DNA from: Owenia fusiformis
Lineage: Eukaryota; Annelida; Polychaeta; Sabellida; Oweniidae
DNA: 64,000 bases
NCBI GenBank assembly: GCA_903813345.2
Contig: CAIIXF020000004.1
Span: 11,108,196 to 11,172,195 of the forward strand
Direction of reading: 5' to 3'
Made by a program: the position numbers and the translations under genes. Positions 48,401 to 60,969 of the stretch are shown here, piece by piece. The number at the start of each line of letters is the position of its first letter. Position 1 is the first letter of the stretch. The notes below the pieces were generated by a model, which was not told the DNA's origin, ran no database searches, and saw only the letters and a list, made by a program, of their open reading frames with translations.

Positions 48401-51400
48401 TCCTGAATGATCTCATTACTGTCCTCAAAGTGGATACCTCATAATTTGGTCTTCACTGTTGGTAAAAGGTAGAAATCACAGCCAGCTAAGTTTGGTGAAT
48501 ACGGTACGTGTGGTACATGGTCACAGCCGATGGAAACAATCACATTTTGTAGGCAAAGACGGTCTGTATCTTTCAGGAATAGGTGAAAGGGATAACAAAT
48601 GCTTACAAAGTACTGGTAACTACTTTGGAGGATTAGAATTGATGGGAGACTAATGACAGTTACAATGAATATTAATGAATATACTTAATGATATAATACA
48701 ACCTATTTCAGTATCTTTGTTACATATTCAGCAATGAATACAGTGTCAAAAATGGCATATAAAACTTCTGTTGATTTTTCAAATTTGGTATTTTTTCTGA
48801 GCTCCACCTTGTCGCGTCACCGATTGCCATGGTAACAAAAATAAAAGGATAATGGTTTCATAGAACAGTGAAATCTTCATGGTGTGATCCTATATATTTG
48901 AGTTATATTGTGTGCAAAAATAGAGCCAACGGTCCAGAAATTCCTGATCAACCCTCGTATAAGATGGAATAAACGGCGAACTCACTTTTACAATTACAGC
49001 TGGCATAGGTGTGATGTAGTGGATGTTTATCATGTTAAAAATAGCCGGAAACTCCTTCTCTCTGGCAACTCTAAATGTAACTCTACAATAACATGATTTT
49101 AAAATAGTTAAATGATCTTTAAAACGAATGGAAAAATGACAAATTGTACATCAAACGTTTCCATTATTAGCAATGGTATCAACGCATCTTTGAGTCTGAA
49201 TGGCCATATTTTTCTTCTTTACTTCGTCGGATTATGTTCAAACTAAAAACGTTTCGTTTTTGTCAAATGAAATTTTGAGTCATAATAGATGAATGCATTT
49301 TAAGTAAGGTCATAAAAGACTGGCATGGGAACACGCTATTTCAGCATAAGATGCACCAAGTATATATTTGAATAGTTGGTTTGGCTTATTGTATAACACG
49401 TCGTGTAATATCAGTTACATTATTTTCCACTTATTCCCAGACCAATTCACAATAATCACAGTGATAATCAAAAGTTTATCCATTGTCATATCCATTGTAA
49501 CACTAAATGCTTAACGGGCTAATGTGTTACCTTGACCCGGTAAGGGTACCTGCAGTATTTGAGCCGAATGTTGAACAGGCTACGGCCAGGGATATAACAG
49601 GAACTAATATTGATACAGTTCCTTTGGCGAATGACTGAAAATAACAAAAATACGAATACATACGCTGGAGTATATGTTTGAAATATTTCCTCAAATATTC
49701 TTCTTCTTTAATTTAATCAATATCAAATTATATTTTCGTCAATATTAACTCCTCATAATTCTGTATTAAGAATGAGACATGGCTCAAATGTTCTAAACAA
49801 ATAGTGCCCAATTAATCCCAGGGTAATGTTGTATTATATTTGATTACATTGCGTTGGTGGATATCTTTACAAGGCATCGAGCATGTTGGTTTGTATTGCG
49901 TTGTATTATACTGATCAGGAAAATGTTCGAAGAAAATGTTTAGCAAATATGTAGAGTTTTATTTTTTAGCTTACAATCACTGGTTCAATTCAACTGTATT
50001 TCTTGCTGATTAGCTCACATGGTGAGCTTTTGCAATCACTCACTTGTCCGTCTGTCTGTCCGTGCGTGCGTGTGTCCGTCCGTGTGTCCGTCCTTTTTAC
50101 TTACCAATGCCACGGCTGGTGAGGACAAAAGCCCCTCTGGCGTCATAACAGTGAAATAAGCAAGGTTTGTCATCACATACACCGTTGTGACAAACGTCAT
50201 CGAGATCACAACGGCCCTTGGCAGGTTTCTGAAAGTGAAAGAAACAGATGTGAACGTTGGATAAAATACATCATTTCGAGAAGTCTCATTTTGGGTAGGT
50301 AAATTGAAATAAAGATTTTAACGCGTAACCATTCGTGTTATTTAACTTACAGTAATTATCTAGTCTTAGCAAGTAACTTAAGATAACGATTTAAATGTGT
50401 AATCTTGTTTGACTTTAATTGCTACTTGTAATATTGTTTGAAATGTGTAACCATATTAAGACGTGTGACTTACAATGATCTATTGAAAGCCTATGTCACT
50501 ACGAGTGTAAACGTTCAGATGTGAACGTTGGATAAAAGACACCATTTCGAGAAGTCTCACTTTGGGTAGGTAAATTTAAATAAAGATTTTAACGTGTAAC
50601 CATTCGTGTTATTCAACCTCTTGAATTCCAGGCTCTAAATCGGTTGAAACCAGAATTTTTTTCATTATTGCCACCTTTTGACATTATACTCCATACCTAT
50701 ACAACTACAGATGCTCAGCTTAGTAAAATTAGACGGCAGAGATCATTTCTACACATTTAAAAAAAATACTGACAATTGTTCAAATAAGAGCAATTTTAGT
50801 GAAAAATTTTGTGACGGATTTTCTCGTCACTCTGGGTTTCAAGGTCATTTCTGAGGTGACGAGAAATCTAGTCACTCCAGGTAGTCAAGAGGTTAACTTA
50901 CAGTAATGATCTTGTCTTAGCAAGTAACTTAAGATAACGATTTAAATCTGTAATCTTGTTTGACTTTAATTGCTACTTGCAATATTGTTTGAAATGTGTA
51001 ACCATATTTAGACGTGTGACTTACAATGATCTATTGAAAGCCTATGTCACTACGAGTGTAAACGTTCAGATGTGAACGTTGGATAAAAGACATCATTTCG
51101 AGAAGTCTCACTTTGGGTAGGTAAGTTGAAATAAAGATTTTAGCGTGTAACCATTCGTGTTATTCAACCTCTTGAATTCCAGGCTCTAAATCGGTTGAAA
51201 TGAGAGATTTTTTCATTATTGCCACCTTTTTTGACATTATACTCCATACCTATACAACTACAGATGCTCAACTTAGTAAAATTAGACGGCAGAGATCATT
51301 TCTACACAATTAAAAAAAATGTGTAAATTGGATGAAAATTGTTCAAATAAGAGCAATTTTAGTGAAAAATTTTGTGACGGATTTTCTCGTCACTCTGGGT

Positions 51401-54400
51401 TTCAAGGTCATTTCTGAGGTGACGAGAAATCTCGTCACTCCAGATTTCTCGTCACTCCAGGTATTCAAGAGGTTAACTTACAGTAATGATCTAGTCTTAG
51501 CAAGTAACTTGATATAACTATTTAAATGTGTAATCATGTTTGACTTTGCTACTTGTAATATTGTTTGAAATGTGAAACCATATTTAGACGTGTGACTTAC
51601 AATGATCTCTTGAAAGCCTATGTCACTACACAAGTAACTTCGCATAATAATTCCAATGTGAGTTATAAAATCTCTCTATTGTCAAACAACACCTACCTCA
51701 ATGGATTCTTTATTTCCTCAACAAGAATACCAAGGCTTTCACTAAAAATGAATAATGTTCGCATTTCATTTCATTCGTTTCATTATTTTATAATGGCTGA
51801 TGAGAACCTGTAGAGTGAACTGCATATGTTGTGATACTTAAAAAATTTCACCAATCAAATACCACATATTATATTAATAGTAAGCAAAAATTTGAAAATG
51901 AAATAAATATATATGTATATCATACAGTCTTGCAGAGTCCCGAGTTTAGATAAGCAATGTTTACTGCTAATTAATACTCACTAGCCGCCATACGCAAAGA
52001 ATCCCGCGTAGATAGCTAATGCGTATTCCGAAGGATTTGTACTACTTCCAGAGAAGAAAACATTCGATTCCAAATTTTTTGTATTTCCTAAAATTGAAAA
52101 TTGAATTGGACTATTTACGCTATTTTTAATGTTCCCCAAACCTTCTTATTGTAATATATCCACGCACAGATCAACATTCTATATCATGAGGTTATATAAT
52201 GGTTGATTCCGTATATCGTGTTTATACCTAGGTGAGTATATGATATATTCACGGGTGAATATTCACAGGTTCCATGACGAACATTTAAAACATATTTAGA
52301 TATTCAAACAATCAAAACGCTTGTAATTGTGAGTTGCTCTTTTATTTTTTATTTTATTTTAATTTACAATGTGTATAATGTGCTTGGAAACAATTTTAGA
52401 AATTGAAAAATGATCTAAATAGTATTATACGATAAGAGTAGAACATTTTATTGTGTAAGGATACAATATACTATTAACCAAAGTAAACGTTCTTAAAAAT
52501 GTTTACAAAATTACTACGTTTTGTGAAATCTATATAGTATGCAGTGAAACGCAACATTAAATAATTTAACAATGCATATTCCTTTCAGTGAATTAAATAA
52601 AACAAACGAACCTAAACCAATCTCCCACAGTCCAAGAACAATGATAAGCATCAACGCGCTTGTCTTGATAAACGTGAGTGCAGTATTGACGCCTGCTGCC
52701 AAAGACACGCCGTAAGAGTTGAATAGATGCACAGATACTGGAACAACCGCATTCATCAATATTACATTATGAATAACGATTTTGTTTAGTTTGGGATATT
52801 GGAGACTTGCTCTCAATATGACTTAAAGGCAGAATCAGATCTATGGGGGTGACAAAATTACAAGCAATGTATACAATTGACCTACCAATCTATTTCTTAT
52901 AATCTCAAATACAATATCTCCCAAAAGGTTCATGATATGTTTTAAATTGGTGGAGTTATAATGGATTCAAAATGCAAAAATAAGTACAATTAAATTCTCC
53001 CAAAATTATAAGAATGGTAACCATTCTTATAGAAAAATGAAACATTATTGTAAAAATCTTAAGTTTTGATGAAATAAGGCGTGCACTTTGGGGATTTTAA
53101 GAAAATAGACAGGAAAATGAATGACACGAGCCAGAAATATTCTAAAATTGAATCAATTTTTGTTGGGCTGCTCGATAGATCTGATTGTCTCTTTAAGAAT
53201 TTAATTTTCTTGCGTGTCATACTCCTTTTGTTTTTGCACTCGGGGCTCCATACTTAACTAATGTTATCCAATAGTTTATATAGATATTTTTTATAAAATC
53301 AAAGAACAAAATAGTTGTTTAGATAGACACTGAGACCAACATAGTACAGAGCAATCGTGTCTTCATAACGGGACTACCTGCCTTCCGCCAGCAGCTTTTC
53401 GAGAGCTATATTGCCATTGTTACCTCTCTAGAACGATTTATGTGAAGTGAGCGCTTCATTTTTCGTATAAAAATGATGTTATTATTCATTTTACATCAGC
53501 ATGAAAGGAGTATTGCAACCTAGAGGCCAGTGTAATGTATTACGGAACTACATTTTAAAAAGTTTCAACGCTCCTGTTTATTTTATTTTCTAAAGCGAAT
53601 AACAATAAATACTCACTTAAGAACCACAGTGCCAATAGTGTTACAATAATATTAGGCGTAGCACACTCAAAGTCGATCATCTCCATAACATAGATGGCAC
53701 TAACTCTTGCTAATACGCAAGAACTAGGAGGACCTACTATGAAGTTTGACCAAAATACCATGAAACTTGCCAATGGACCGAAAGCAGAACGGCAATATGC
53801 GTAGATACCTCCAGCCTCGGGAGTAATGAGTGCTATAAACAGAATGGGTCAAAATAAGCAATGTTCAAAATTTTCCTTCTACCTATTCCCCCATGTTAAA
53901 TTGTCAATAATCAGTTTTCTGAATTCAAGATTTTTTACTTTGCCAGTATTTTCTTACCATACACATTTTTTACCTATTTTCATGAAATAAGTTTCTAATT
54001 TATGAATTTTATTGTTTGTTAGGTAAATGTTGAAAAACAAAGATTTGTAAATACAGATCTTTTGTGATTTGGCGTCATGACATGTCTTTGAGGAAAACGT
54101 AATTTCTATCAAAGTCAATATATGCTATGCCAGTACATTGTACGCTGACACTACATTGTTTCAATTTGATCCCTTTTGTTTTGCTCACACTATGAATGTC
54201 GCATACATGTGTCTTAACGAATCCATGTATGAACCTTTTTGTGTTTAGTGATGAAAATGAACGTACCAGAAAGATAGTAAGTTCATTTTTCTTGTTTGTA
54301 CCCTTTACAGTAAAGTAATTAGACAAAATGGAAATTCGATGCTATGAGTAATGAATGTAGCTTCTAATGATCTTCTAAAGGCTTCGTGGAAGTGACATAT

Positions 54401-55397
54401 TCAGCTCCTTTATTAGAGAGTTTAGAAATATTACACTGTGGACTAAATCTTAAGATATGCTTAAAAATATATGTACCTAATTCCAGGAATATAAATGCCG
54501 CGCATGTGCTGACGATGCCACCAAAGATCCATACTAAAATAGCTGCACCATATGAACCAGAATGGCGTACGACCCCTGCAATGATAAAAAAATGTATATC
54601 ATATCCATATTAAAATAGCGACCCCATATGATATGAACTGGAATGGCGCACAACCCCTGCAATAATAAAATGTATACTATATCCGTATAAAAAATAGCGA
54701 CTCCATATGAACCGGAATGGCGCACAACAGATGCAATGCAACAGATAAATAGGAAAATGATCAGTAATGTAATCCATATTGGTAAAATATATTTCGTTTC
54801 TCTCCAAAGATACTACAATGTCATTTTTTCAATATGCACTGGTATGGAAACATGCGCAAAATCGGGGTTTTAAGCCCAGATAATTTTTGCATAATTTGCA
54901 TATTGACACAACGCACCCTCTTCTATATGAACTACTTGACAGTCATATTACACTCGGATAAAGGATAGCTTGTGTCACATACCTAGCAGAGCACTTGTAT
55001 GGAAGGAAATAAGAAGGCAAGGGGACTCTATCAACCGATATTGCCCGCTTTCGTTAATAAACATGACAATATCGTGGCGTCAGATGTCATTTTCATCAGA
55101 TTGAACTCGCACACAGATGTGTGACGCCATTGATGTAAAATGACAAATTCCCCCGTTCTTGCCCAAATATAGAGACTCCCAAGAACGGCAGAGCTCATAT
55201 TTCAGGTAAAAGTAACATAACCTCTAAATGTAACAAAAATCCAAACCTTTTGGGCTAATGAAGATGCCTGATCCGATAACTGTTCCGATTATAATGCAAC
55301 ACGCGTGCATCAACGATAATTTTCGCTTAAGACGAACACCTTCATGCGAATCGTCTGGCTCTAAATCGACAACTTCCTTTGGTCTATTGGACTTCAT
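45444..55397 (-). CDS. SLC7 (LAT-type) amino-acid transporter, 11 exons, 475 aa
   Basis: Plasma-membrane amino-acid exchanger light chain of the APC superfamily. Minus-strand exons: 55397-55247, 54575-54477, 53832-53617, 52737-52612, 52087-51982, 51741-51697, 50228-50105, 49634-49531, 49082-48986, 46982-46833, 45653-45444; every phase matches, giving 475 aa, normal for the family. Key marks: TM1 loop GSGIFISP (42-49), [16 protein letters not shown] after TM2, Cys140 in DFECATP at the place of the Cys that bonds to the SLC3 heavy chain, [15 protein letters not shown] after TM6, and SNTAGTL in TM8. The 45-base exon 6 is needed: skipping it creates a stop. The family's GGWN in TM6 is GGYE here. 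The N-terminal region is short. Substrate cannot be told from sequence. No signal peptide, as expected. Confidence 0.93.
47019..47535. mobile_element. TA-flanked miniature element in SLC7 intron
   Basis: 517 bases with ends GATTGGGTTAATTTGGCGC and GCGCCAAATTAACCCAATC, flanked by TA on both sides. The inner arms carry repeated TTTGGCGAA/TTCGCCAAA words. It lies in the intron between SLC7 exons 10 and 9. No coding content seen. Confidence 0.82.
47937..48957. mobile_element. Long palindromic mariner-type foldback close to an SLC7 splice donor
   Basis: 1,021 bases with ends CGAGGGGTGATCAGGAATTT and CGAGGGTTGATCAGGAATTT (minus strand), flanked by TA. The arms pair over most of their length: GACGCGACAAGGTGGAGCTC against its complement, and ACAGACCGTCTTTGCCTAC against GTAGGCAAAGACGGTCTGT. 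The centre is near 48445. Its right end is 28 bases from the donor of SLC7 exon 9. The ends are related to those at 17088, but the interior is not transposase. Confidence 0.85.
50007..50095 (+). repeat. AGCTCACATGGTGAGC plus TCCGTCTG-type simple repeat
   Basis: A 16-base near-palindrome (AGCTCACATGGTGAGC) followed by TTTTGCAATCACTCACTTG and a run of TCCG/TCTG/TGCG words, ending 10 bases from SLC7 exon 7. I recall similar units (GTGAGC-TTTTG then TCCGTC runs) as common dispersed repeats in molluscan genomes; this is memory, not a search. Confidence 0.6.
50617..50892. mobile_element. TTAA-type miniature element inside tandem repeat, copy 1
   Basis: 276 bases with ends CCTCTTGAATTCCAGG and (minus strand) CCTCTTGACTACCTGG, flanked by TCAA (decayed TTAA) and TTAA. 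The uninserted unit upstream reads GTGTTATTTAACTTACAG across the same point. The interior holds GACGAGAAATCT/TTCTCGTCAC inverted words. Confidence 0.83.
51168..51472. mobile_element. TTAA-type miniature element inside tandem repeat, copy 2
   Basis: 305 bases, the same element as 50617-50892 at the same position of the next repeat unit, with the same TCAA/TTAA flanks and an extra TTTCTCGTCACTCCAG repeat near its right end. Sharing of site and flank decay means it was copied along with the repeat unit, not inserted twice. Confidence 0.83.
54534..54740 (-). repeat. Tandem partial copies of SLC7 exon 2 and its acceptor
   Basis: Upstream (in gene sense) of the true exon 2 acceptor, two further copies of the acceptor and the first 40-50 bases of the exon occur at about 54600-54670 and 54680-54740. 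They read [14 protein letters not shown] and [10 protein letters not shown]-like against the true [15 protein letters not shown]. The middle one keeps a TATTGCAGG acceptor but then meets stops. Confidence 0.75.
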
Positions 55398-58300
55398 ATC
55401 TTTCTCCTTTGGTTGATGTTTTGTTCGTCTTCCGATCGCTTACTCGATAGCTCTAGTTTCTTAGTATCCACAACACTTAAATGTAATGTTATGCTAACAA
55501 AATCAAATTTAGTCTTGATTTAAAAGATACTTGGACTAGACATGTAAATGTTGACATACATTTACATTAACTATAACGTCAGTGTTGAAAACATCATTAC
55601 CCCAAGCTGAAAGATTTTTATAATTGTCTGGTTCTATTATTACCAAAATGATATTAAGGTTTAGTCAAGGTAAGAAACGATACAGAATATCAAGTTTCGA
55701 GTGATATAAGTTTTATCGGCCAGTTGATACACATGCGTTGATATTTGAAATCTACGAGGCAATGAGATTGTATCTTTAGAAATGATTTGACACTGGATTT
55801 ACCCCATGATTACGATAAAAAATCAAATTCGTGTATCCTGCGAATATGTCGCTGATTAACAACCCAAGCCGTATATAAGACTGAAAAACGATTAAATCTG
55901 AAAAAATTCACACGGATCTCCATATTATCGGAAATATTACTTGGTCTTATCGTACAGACAACACTATATAATTGAGGGATGTGATGGCATATCAAAGTTA
56001 AAGGTTCAATAAAGACCATAGAAGAAATGTGGGAATCATTTTACATTTCCCGAGCTATTAGTGCAACGTTTTGCCTAATGTCTTCTTCGCCATGCCTTTT
56101 TTCTTAAAATGTATGCACTTGTCAACAAATACCACCAATCAGACTCGCAAATAGACTTCTAAATAAGAAATTGAAAGGATGGACGTCTCGCATTTTGTTT
56201 TTTGAAACATTTCTGCGTCTCCGCCATTTAAGATTCTTACTGCAGCTGAGATTAGGTAAGACCGCATGTCAGCATGTTTACAGTAGAACCGCGGTTGTCT
56301 GATATAACCGTATACATGGTACACGATATGACCACCGTTGACGGTCTATCTATTACCGGCGACTCTTACAGTTAGCCTGGTCCACTGACGAAGAATAAAA
56401 AAAATCGAACACTAAAACACCTCAAATCTACCCATATCCAAGGTCTTCTTGACACGCGCATGGTATATAGGAAGCAAAATGTTGGATAGAACGTTATGTG
56501 AAAACGGGACATGAATCCAATGACAATATCACCGGGAAATAATTAAAAGGTACGTGAGCATTTTTTCTGTCGATGTCGGGAGAAGATTCCCGGGGATTTA
56601 GGATGCCAATGATTGTGAACATCGGCAGAAATTAGGTACGTTCGGGGGTTTTCTTTGTAGCTAATGAAAATAGATGTTAGCCTTGATGAAATATCCAAAC
56701 TTCGATATATTTTGACACCAGGTCCATGATCGTTGGATACGTCTCTGCACTATCTATTCGACCTTTAAGTGAAGCTATGTGTACCGTATATTGAGTATGA
56801 CCGGTTCTAAGCTTACGAGTGTGACCGTATTTCTGTTCCTATAAACAGACGAGGTGAGTACTTGCTTTTTATGAACACTTTCGAACGTTTTCTTTTTATC
56901 CTACTTGGTCAATGAATGATACTTTGTATACTTATAATGCCAGGCATATCACAAGGGGCCTTAATCAAGTGAAAACGTATTAATATTAGATTGAAGACGT
57001 AAAATCCTAGTTTCAAGCATCTTTGATCAGTTTTTGTGTAAAACAACGCAACTCCGAAGAGGATGACATATCTTATGTATAATATATATCTAGATCTACG
57101 AATTAGTCATGAATATTTTAAATAATTTAGCCTGCTCTGTCCAAATATGATACATCTTTGAATTTTTGAGAATACGAATGTCACTGGTGCCCCATTAGTG
57201 GAGAATACGGTTGTGAAATGTCTTCCATGACATTTCACAAGCGTAACCTCTGGGAAAAGATAAATCCTTCTCTTGCTCACTCTACGGGGGATCATATAAA
57301 CTGAGATTTGGAGATCTTGTTCAGGTTAGCCATAAAAAGGTTTGGGATTTGTTTTTCTACTGTACATGTGATATTAATGATTTGGCTCTAAGGCGAGAAA
57401 TCTGTACTTTCTGATTGATATTCCATTATGAACAGTTACATTGCTAAAATAGCTCATGTTTAACATTTTTTGTTACATTACTATTAAATACAGCATAAAC
57501 TATATTCAACAAACACAATTTCAAAAAGGATAATATAGAACCTTTATTTTCCATTTTTAAGCAGCTGTGCCTCTCATGACTTTCCAAAACAGGTCATATT
57601 CGTAGCCTAGGAACCGGTCATACTCCATATACGTGGAAACTCTAGTAGCCCGTGTTGTCAATCAATGAGGTTTCGCGATACCTCGAGTGACAGCGTAGGT
57701 ATTATGGAAATCTCGAAACCGCTGAATAACTTAACAATATCAGCGGAGATGTATTGGTTTGTACAAGGCGGTAATAATTCAAGATCAGAGAAGTAATGAC
57801 TGCATGGCTTGATCAATTTAAGGGTGAATACGTTATTTTTGAGACCAGGGTTTCACTCGTATTTACAAATTCGTATTTGGTGGCAACTTGATCCCGAAGA
57901 CGTCTTATTAGTTTTAAACTCATGAAATAGGTATGGGAGTCCCGGGAAATACTATTTCTTGTGGACTTTTAAACCATACTTTTTAACGGACTATCAGACC
58001 TACTTGTAGGATCTATAGTCGTCGAGCGTGACGTAAACTCTAAAGACTAAGGATGAACAAAAACAATTATTTCAAATAACACTTTTATTTCATTTGACCA
58101 CTGTTACGATTTTTACAAATACTCAGTCATAAAGTCTTCAAATCTACAGTTGTTTTTCAATCTGAAATAATGTTGATGCAGAAAAATGATTTCTGAAAAT
58201 TGCAAAACATGTTAATTATCTGTCCTATAAAGCACGCACATGACTACCAAGAAAGCAATGAAGGTATTATACTAGAATAAGACGGTCGGAACATATTGTC

Positions 58301-59555
58301 CACATGATTGTTTTCAGACATTTAAACCTTGGGACTACATTGAGTGACATTTTTTGTCCCATGGATGATTCTTTCACATACATTTTTAATGTATCATAAA
58401 GTGTTTTGTGGGACGACCGTATCGTTTGCCTTATATGAATAATGAATATTAAGTAGGTGGATCCTGAATCACGTGGTTGTCTGCGGTCCCAGACCTAGGT
58501 AGCGCAGATTGGGGTCAGTTGCATTCCATGCCAGCACATAGCGAGCAACAGGTAGGTATTTCACGTTATATTCAACTCACTGACAGTATTACTGTTTTAT
58601 TTCATTATCATTATTTGATATTATTATTTGAAATGCAACGTACACATTATTAATAATAGTATTATTTAAACTGTACTGTACACATTTTTACTATATAAGG
58701 ACATTGAATTGTACTTAATTGTTAATTGTTGCCACCCATTCCCCTCCACCTCCCTTCAGATATGACTACCCAACTTTCTAATGATATTATTATTTTATAT
58801 TAAATTAATTAATTTCACCAACACGAATGTATTATGTTCCGTTATAATTAGCAACTGAGCAGATCAAGGGAAGAGACACAAATGTGTTTTGGCGTTGTAT
58901 ACTTCCTACAAAAGTTTGGCAATTCTAATGATGAATAAAAACAAAAGAATTGGATTACATGTTCAAGCATCGCGTTTGGATCCTTGTTAGCATGCTCTGT
59001 AAAGAAAATTCTACTTTGACTGGAAATAAAAATTAACTTCATTTCATATACCTCCAATTTCTCTAAAGTCAACAACACAATAGGTCGGAAATTGTTGACA
59101 AATCTGACGATCGTTTGAAAATCGACATTACATATGAAAAATGAAAGGTTTGCCGCAAGTCAAATGACAGAAAATCCATCCATCCAAGTTCTCGCATTTA
59201 AACAAGTTTAAATAGAAAATAGAATTTGCTTATTTCAAAAAAGCTGTTACTTCGGTTTCAACAAAGTTATATGTCTCCACCAAAGTATATTTTTTCAAAG
59301 AAACCTCTTCCAAAAAAAACATTGTGATAATTTTGAGTTTTATGACAACTTACATGTACATCTTCATACTTAGCATAAATATTTTCAGGTGATGTAGAAT
59401 AAAGATTCAAACATAAGAAGGCGTTAAAGTAACATATTTACGATGTATCTAAAATCTAAAACCTCAAAAAGTAATAGATATGACTATATGTTGTATAAAA
59501 AGAGATTTAAAAAAATTGTGTCTGAGAGATATATAAAAAAGAAAAAAAAACCTAA
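55398..59555. other. Intergenic region between the two SLC7 genes
   Basis: I found no exon, RNA gene or convincing inverted-repeat element here. The SLC7 gene 1 promoter should lie at about 55400-55700, but no TATA box or initiator is clear. Confidence 0.4.
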
Positions 59556-59642
59556 GACTCGACCGCGAATCGAACCACCGACATCTGGATTCAATCATCA
59601 AAACCTTAGTCCTGCGCCTTTCTCCATTAGGCCAGACTGGCA
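59556..59642 (-). tRNA. tRNA-Leu(AAG)-like pseudogene
   Basis: On the minus strand TGGCCTAATGG (A box), GGACTAAGGTTTT (anticodon loop CTAAGGT, anticodon AAG) and GGTGGTTCGATTCG (B box) occur in the order and spacing of a class II tRNA, followed by a nine-T Pol III terminator. The anticodon and T stems do not pair well and the acceptor ends do not match, so I take it as a pseudogene or the head of a tRNA-derived SINE, not a working tRNA. Confidence 0.55.
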
Positions 59643-60039
59643 TGATGAAATAACACCGTAATTCTAAAGCTATGTTATAAATTTTAGAAGACAGTCGAAT
59701 CACTGCATAAGATTAATTAAAAAATAGTCAATAATCATTTTAATAATATTTAAATATCTATTTCGGTAAATTTTTAAGTCAAAACCAGGATTGATGATGT
59801 AAATTCAGTTTTCATTTAGATTATCTATTTCCTGTTATGAGTCGTAAAAAAAACATGGCTCCGAAAAAATATTTCTTGCATCCAAATTTCAAAATGATAT
59901 ATATCCATGGATCAGTTATTTTTGGCACCTGAACCCATCCTAATAGAAAGGTAAGACTATTTTCTTGACTCATATTGCTTAAATTGTCGAAATTCGGCCT
60001 AGAATCGTAAATGTGTTACTTTAACGTGTACTTCCAATG

Positions 60040-60400
60040 TGAAAGCCAAGGTTGCCAAACTTTTGGAGGAAAGTGTAACCTGGGAAAGTATCACCATGGA
60101 CTCCAAGGAATGGATATTCATAATGACGAAGTGTCCATACTATGTGTAATTTCGGACGTTGTAACCTTGGTAAAAAGTCCGGGACTGCACAAAATGATAT
60201 TTACAAGGATAGTTTTTCCATTGTAAATATTTGGACGTTCCTGGTGTAAAAAGTTACCGATAATTCAAAATGGATACTAAAATTGGCAAAGATTATTTGT
60301 CCATGCCTGTGTCTTTGGGCGTTGCAACGTAGGGGAATTATCCTTGACCTCAAAACTGGATGTTCATAAGGATGAAAGTAAGATCGTCCACGCACATCTG
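60040..60400. repeat. Degenerate tandem repeat, about 80-95 base unit
   Basis: Roughly four units share words such as GGACGTTGTAACCTTGG / GGGCGTTGCAACGTAGG, AAAATGGATA and CATAAGGATGAAAGT / CATAATGACGAAGTG. Too diverged for firm boundaries. Confidence 0.45.
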
Positions 60401-60739
60401 CGTTTTTAAATCCAGTCGAAAATGATCTTCTTTTTGCAAAAGTTATTGGCATGTTTCATCTTATTCTATTGTTAAGAAATTGTAAACTTAAACGAAAATC
60501 GAACCACTATCAAAACTCCTGACCAAGTGTCTTGCAACTTATATAATTTGCCAAGACACATACATTGGACATTTATTCCAATATGACTTTACCTCTATTA
60601 GCGTATGTAAGAATGAAGGACCTAGGAATATAAGTCCGGGGCAATTTATTCAGGCCCTTTATATATTCTGGACATTTTTTTCTTTCGCCGTTGTGGAAGA
60701 AATAGAATTCCATTGGTTAATATAGTCCATGGTCACAAA

Positions 60740-60930
60740 TGTATGTTTGCTCCGAAGAACACACAAACAGGTTGCCATGATAACTGAATATATTTTTTTG
60801 TTAAGTAATAAATGCAATATAGCAAAATGACGCTGTCATCTGGATCTTTATTTTGAGTGAATTTCATATTGTTTTCTTATCAAATGATTTTTTAGAGCAT
60901 AATTATCATCACTTATGGGACACCCTGTAC
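60740..60930. mobile_element. Solo CAGGGTGTCCCA-type transposon end
   Basis: The sequence ends TTATGGGACACCCTGTA, the complement of a typical mariner-type CAGGGTGTCCC end next to TA. No matching left end was found, so this is a truncated remnant; the left boundary is a guess. Confidence 0.4.
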
Positions 60931-60969
60931 GTGGAGTGCACGTATGGACTACTAAAGGTAGAGTATTAA

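Larger units (their letters stand above)
50241..51600. repeat. Tandem repeat in SLC7 intron, about 272-base unit, three copies
   Basis: The motif starting CAGATGTGAACGTTGGATAA recurs at about 50241, 50513 and 51066. The first unit is about 272 bases; the second and third are longer because each carries an inserted element (50617-50892, 51168-51472). Blocks such as GTAACCATTCGTGTTATT and GATCTATTGAAAGCCTATGT are shared by all units. The array lies between exons 7 and 6. Confidence 0.88.

Noticed and set aside
50241-51600. CRISPR-like array
   Set aside because: Units are about 272 bases with no short repeat/unique spacer pattern, and the context is a eukaryotic intron.
52514-52816. 100-codon minus-strand frame as a gene of its own
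   Set aside because: It is SLC7 exon 4 (52737-52612) with intron read-through on both sides.
59443-59661. Open frames on both strands around the tRNA-like block
   Set aside because: They overlap the tRNA-like sequence and poly-A/T runs and show no protein features.
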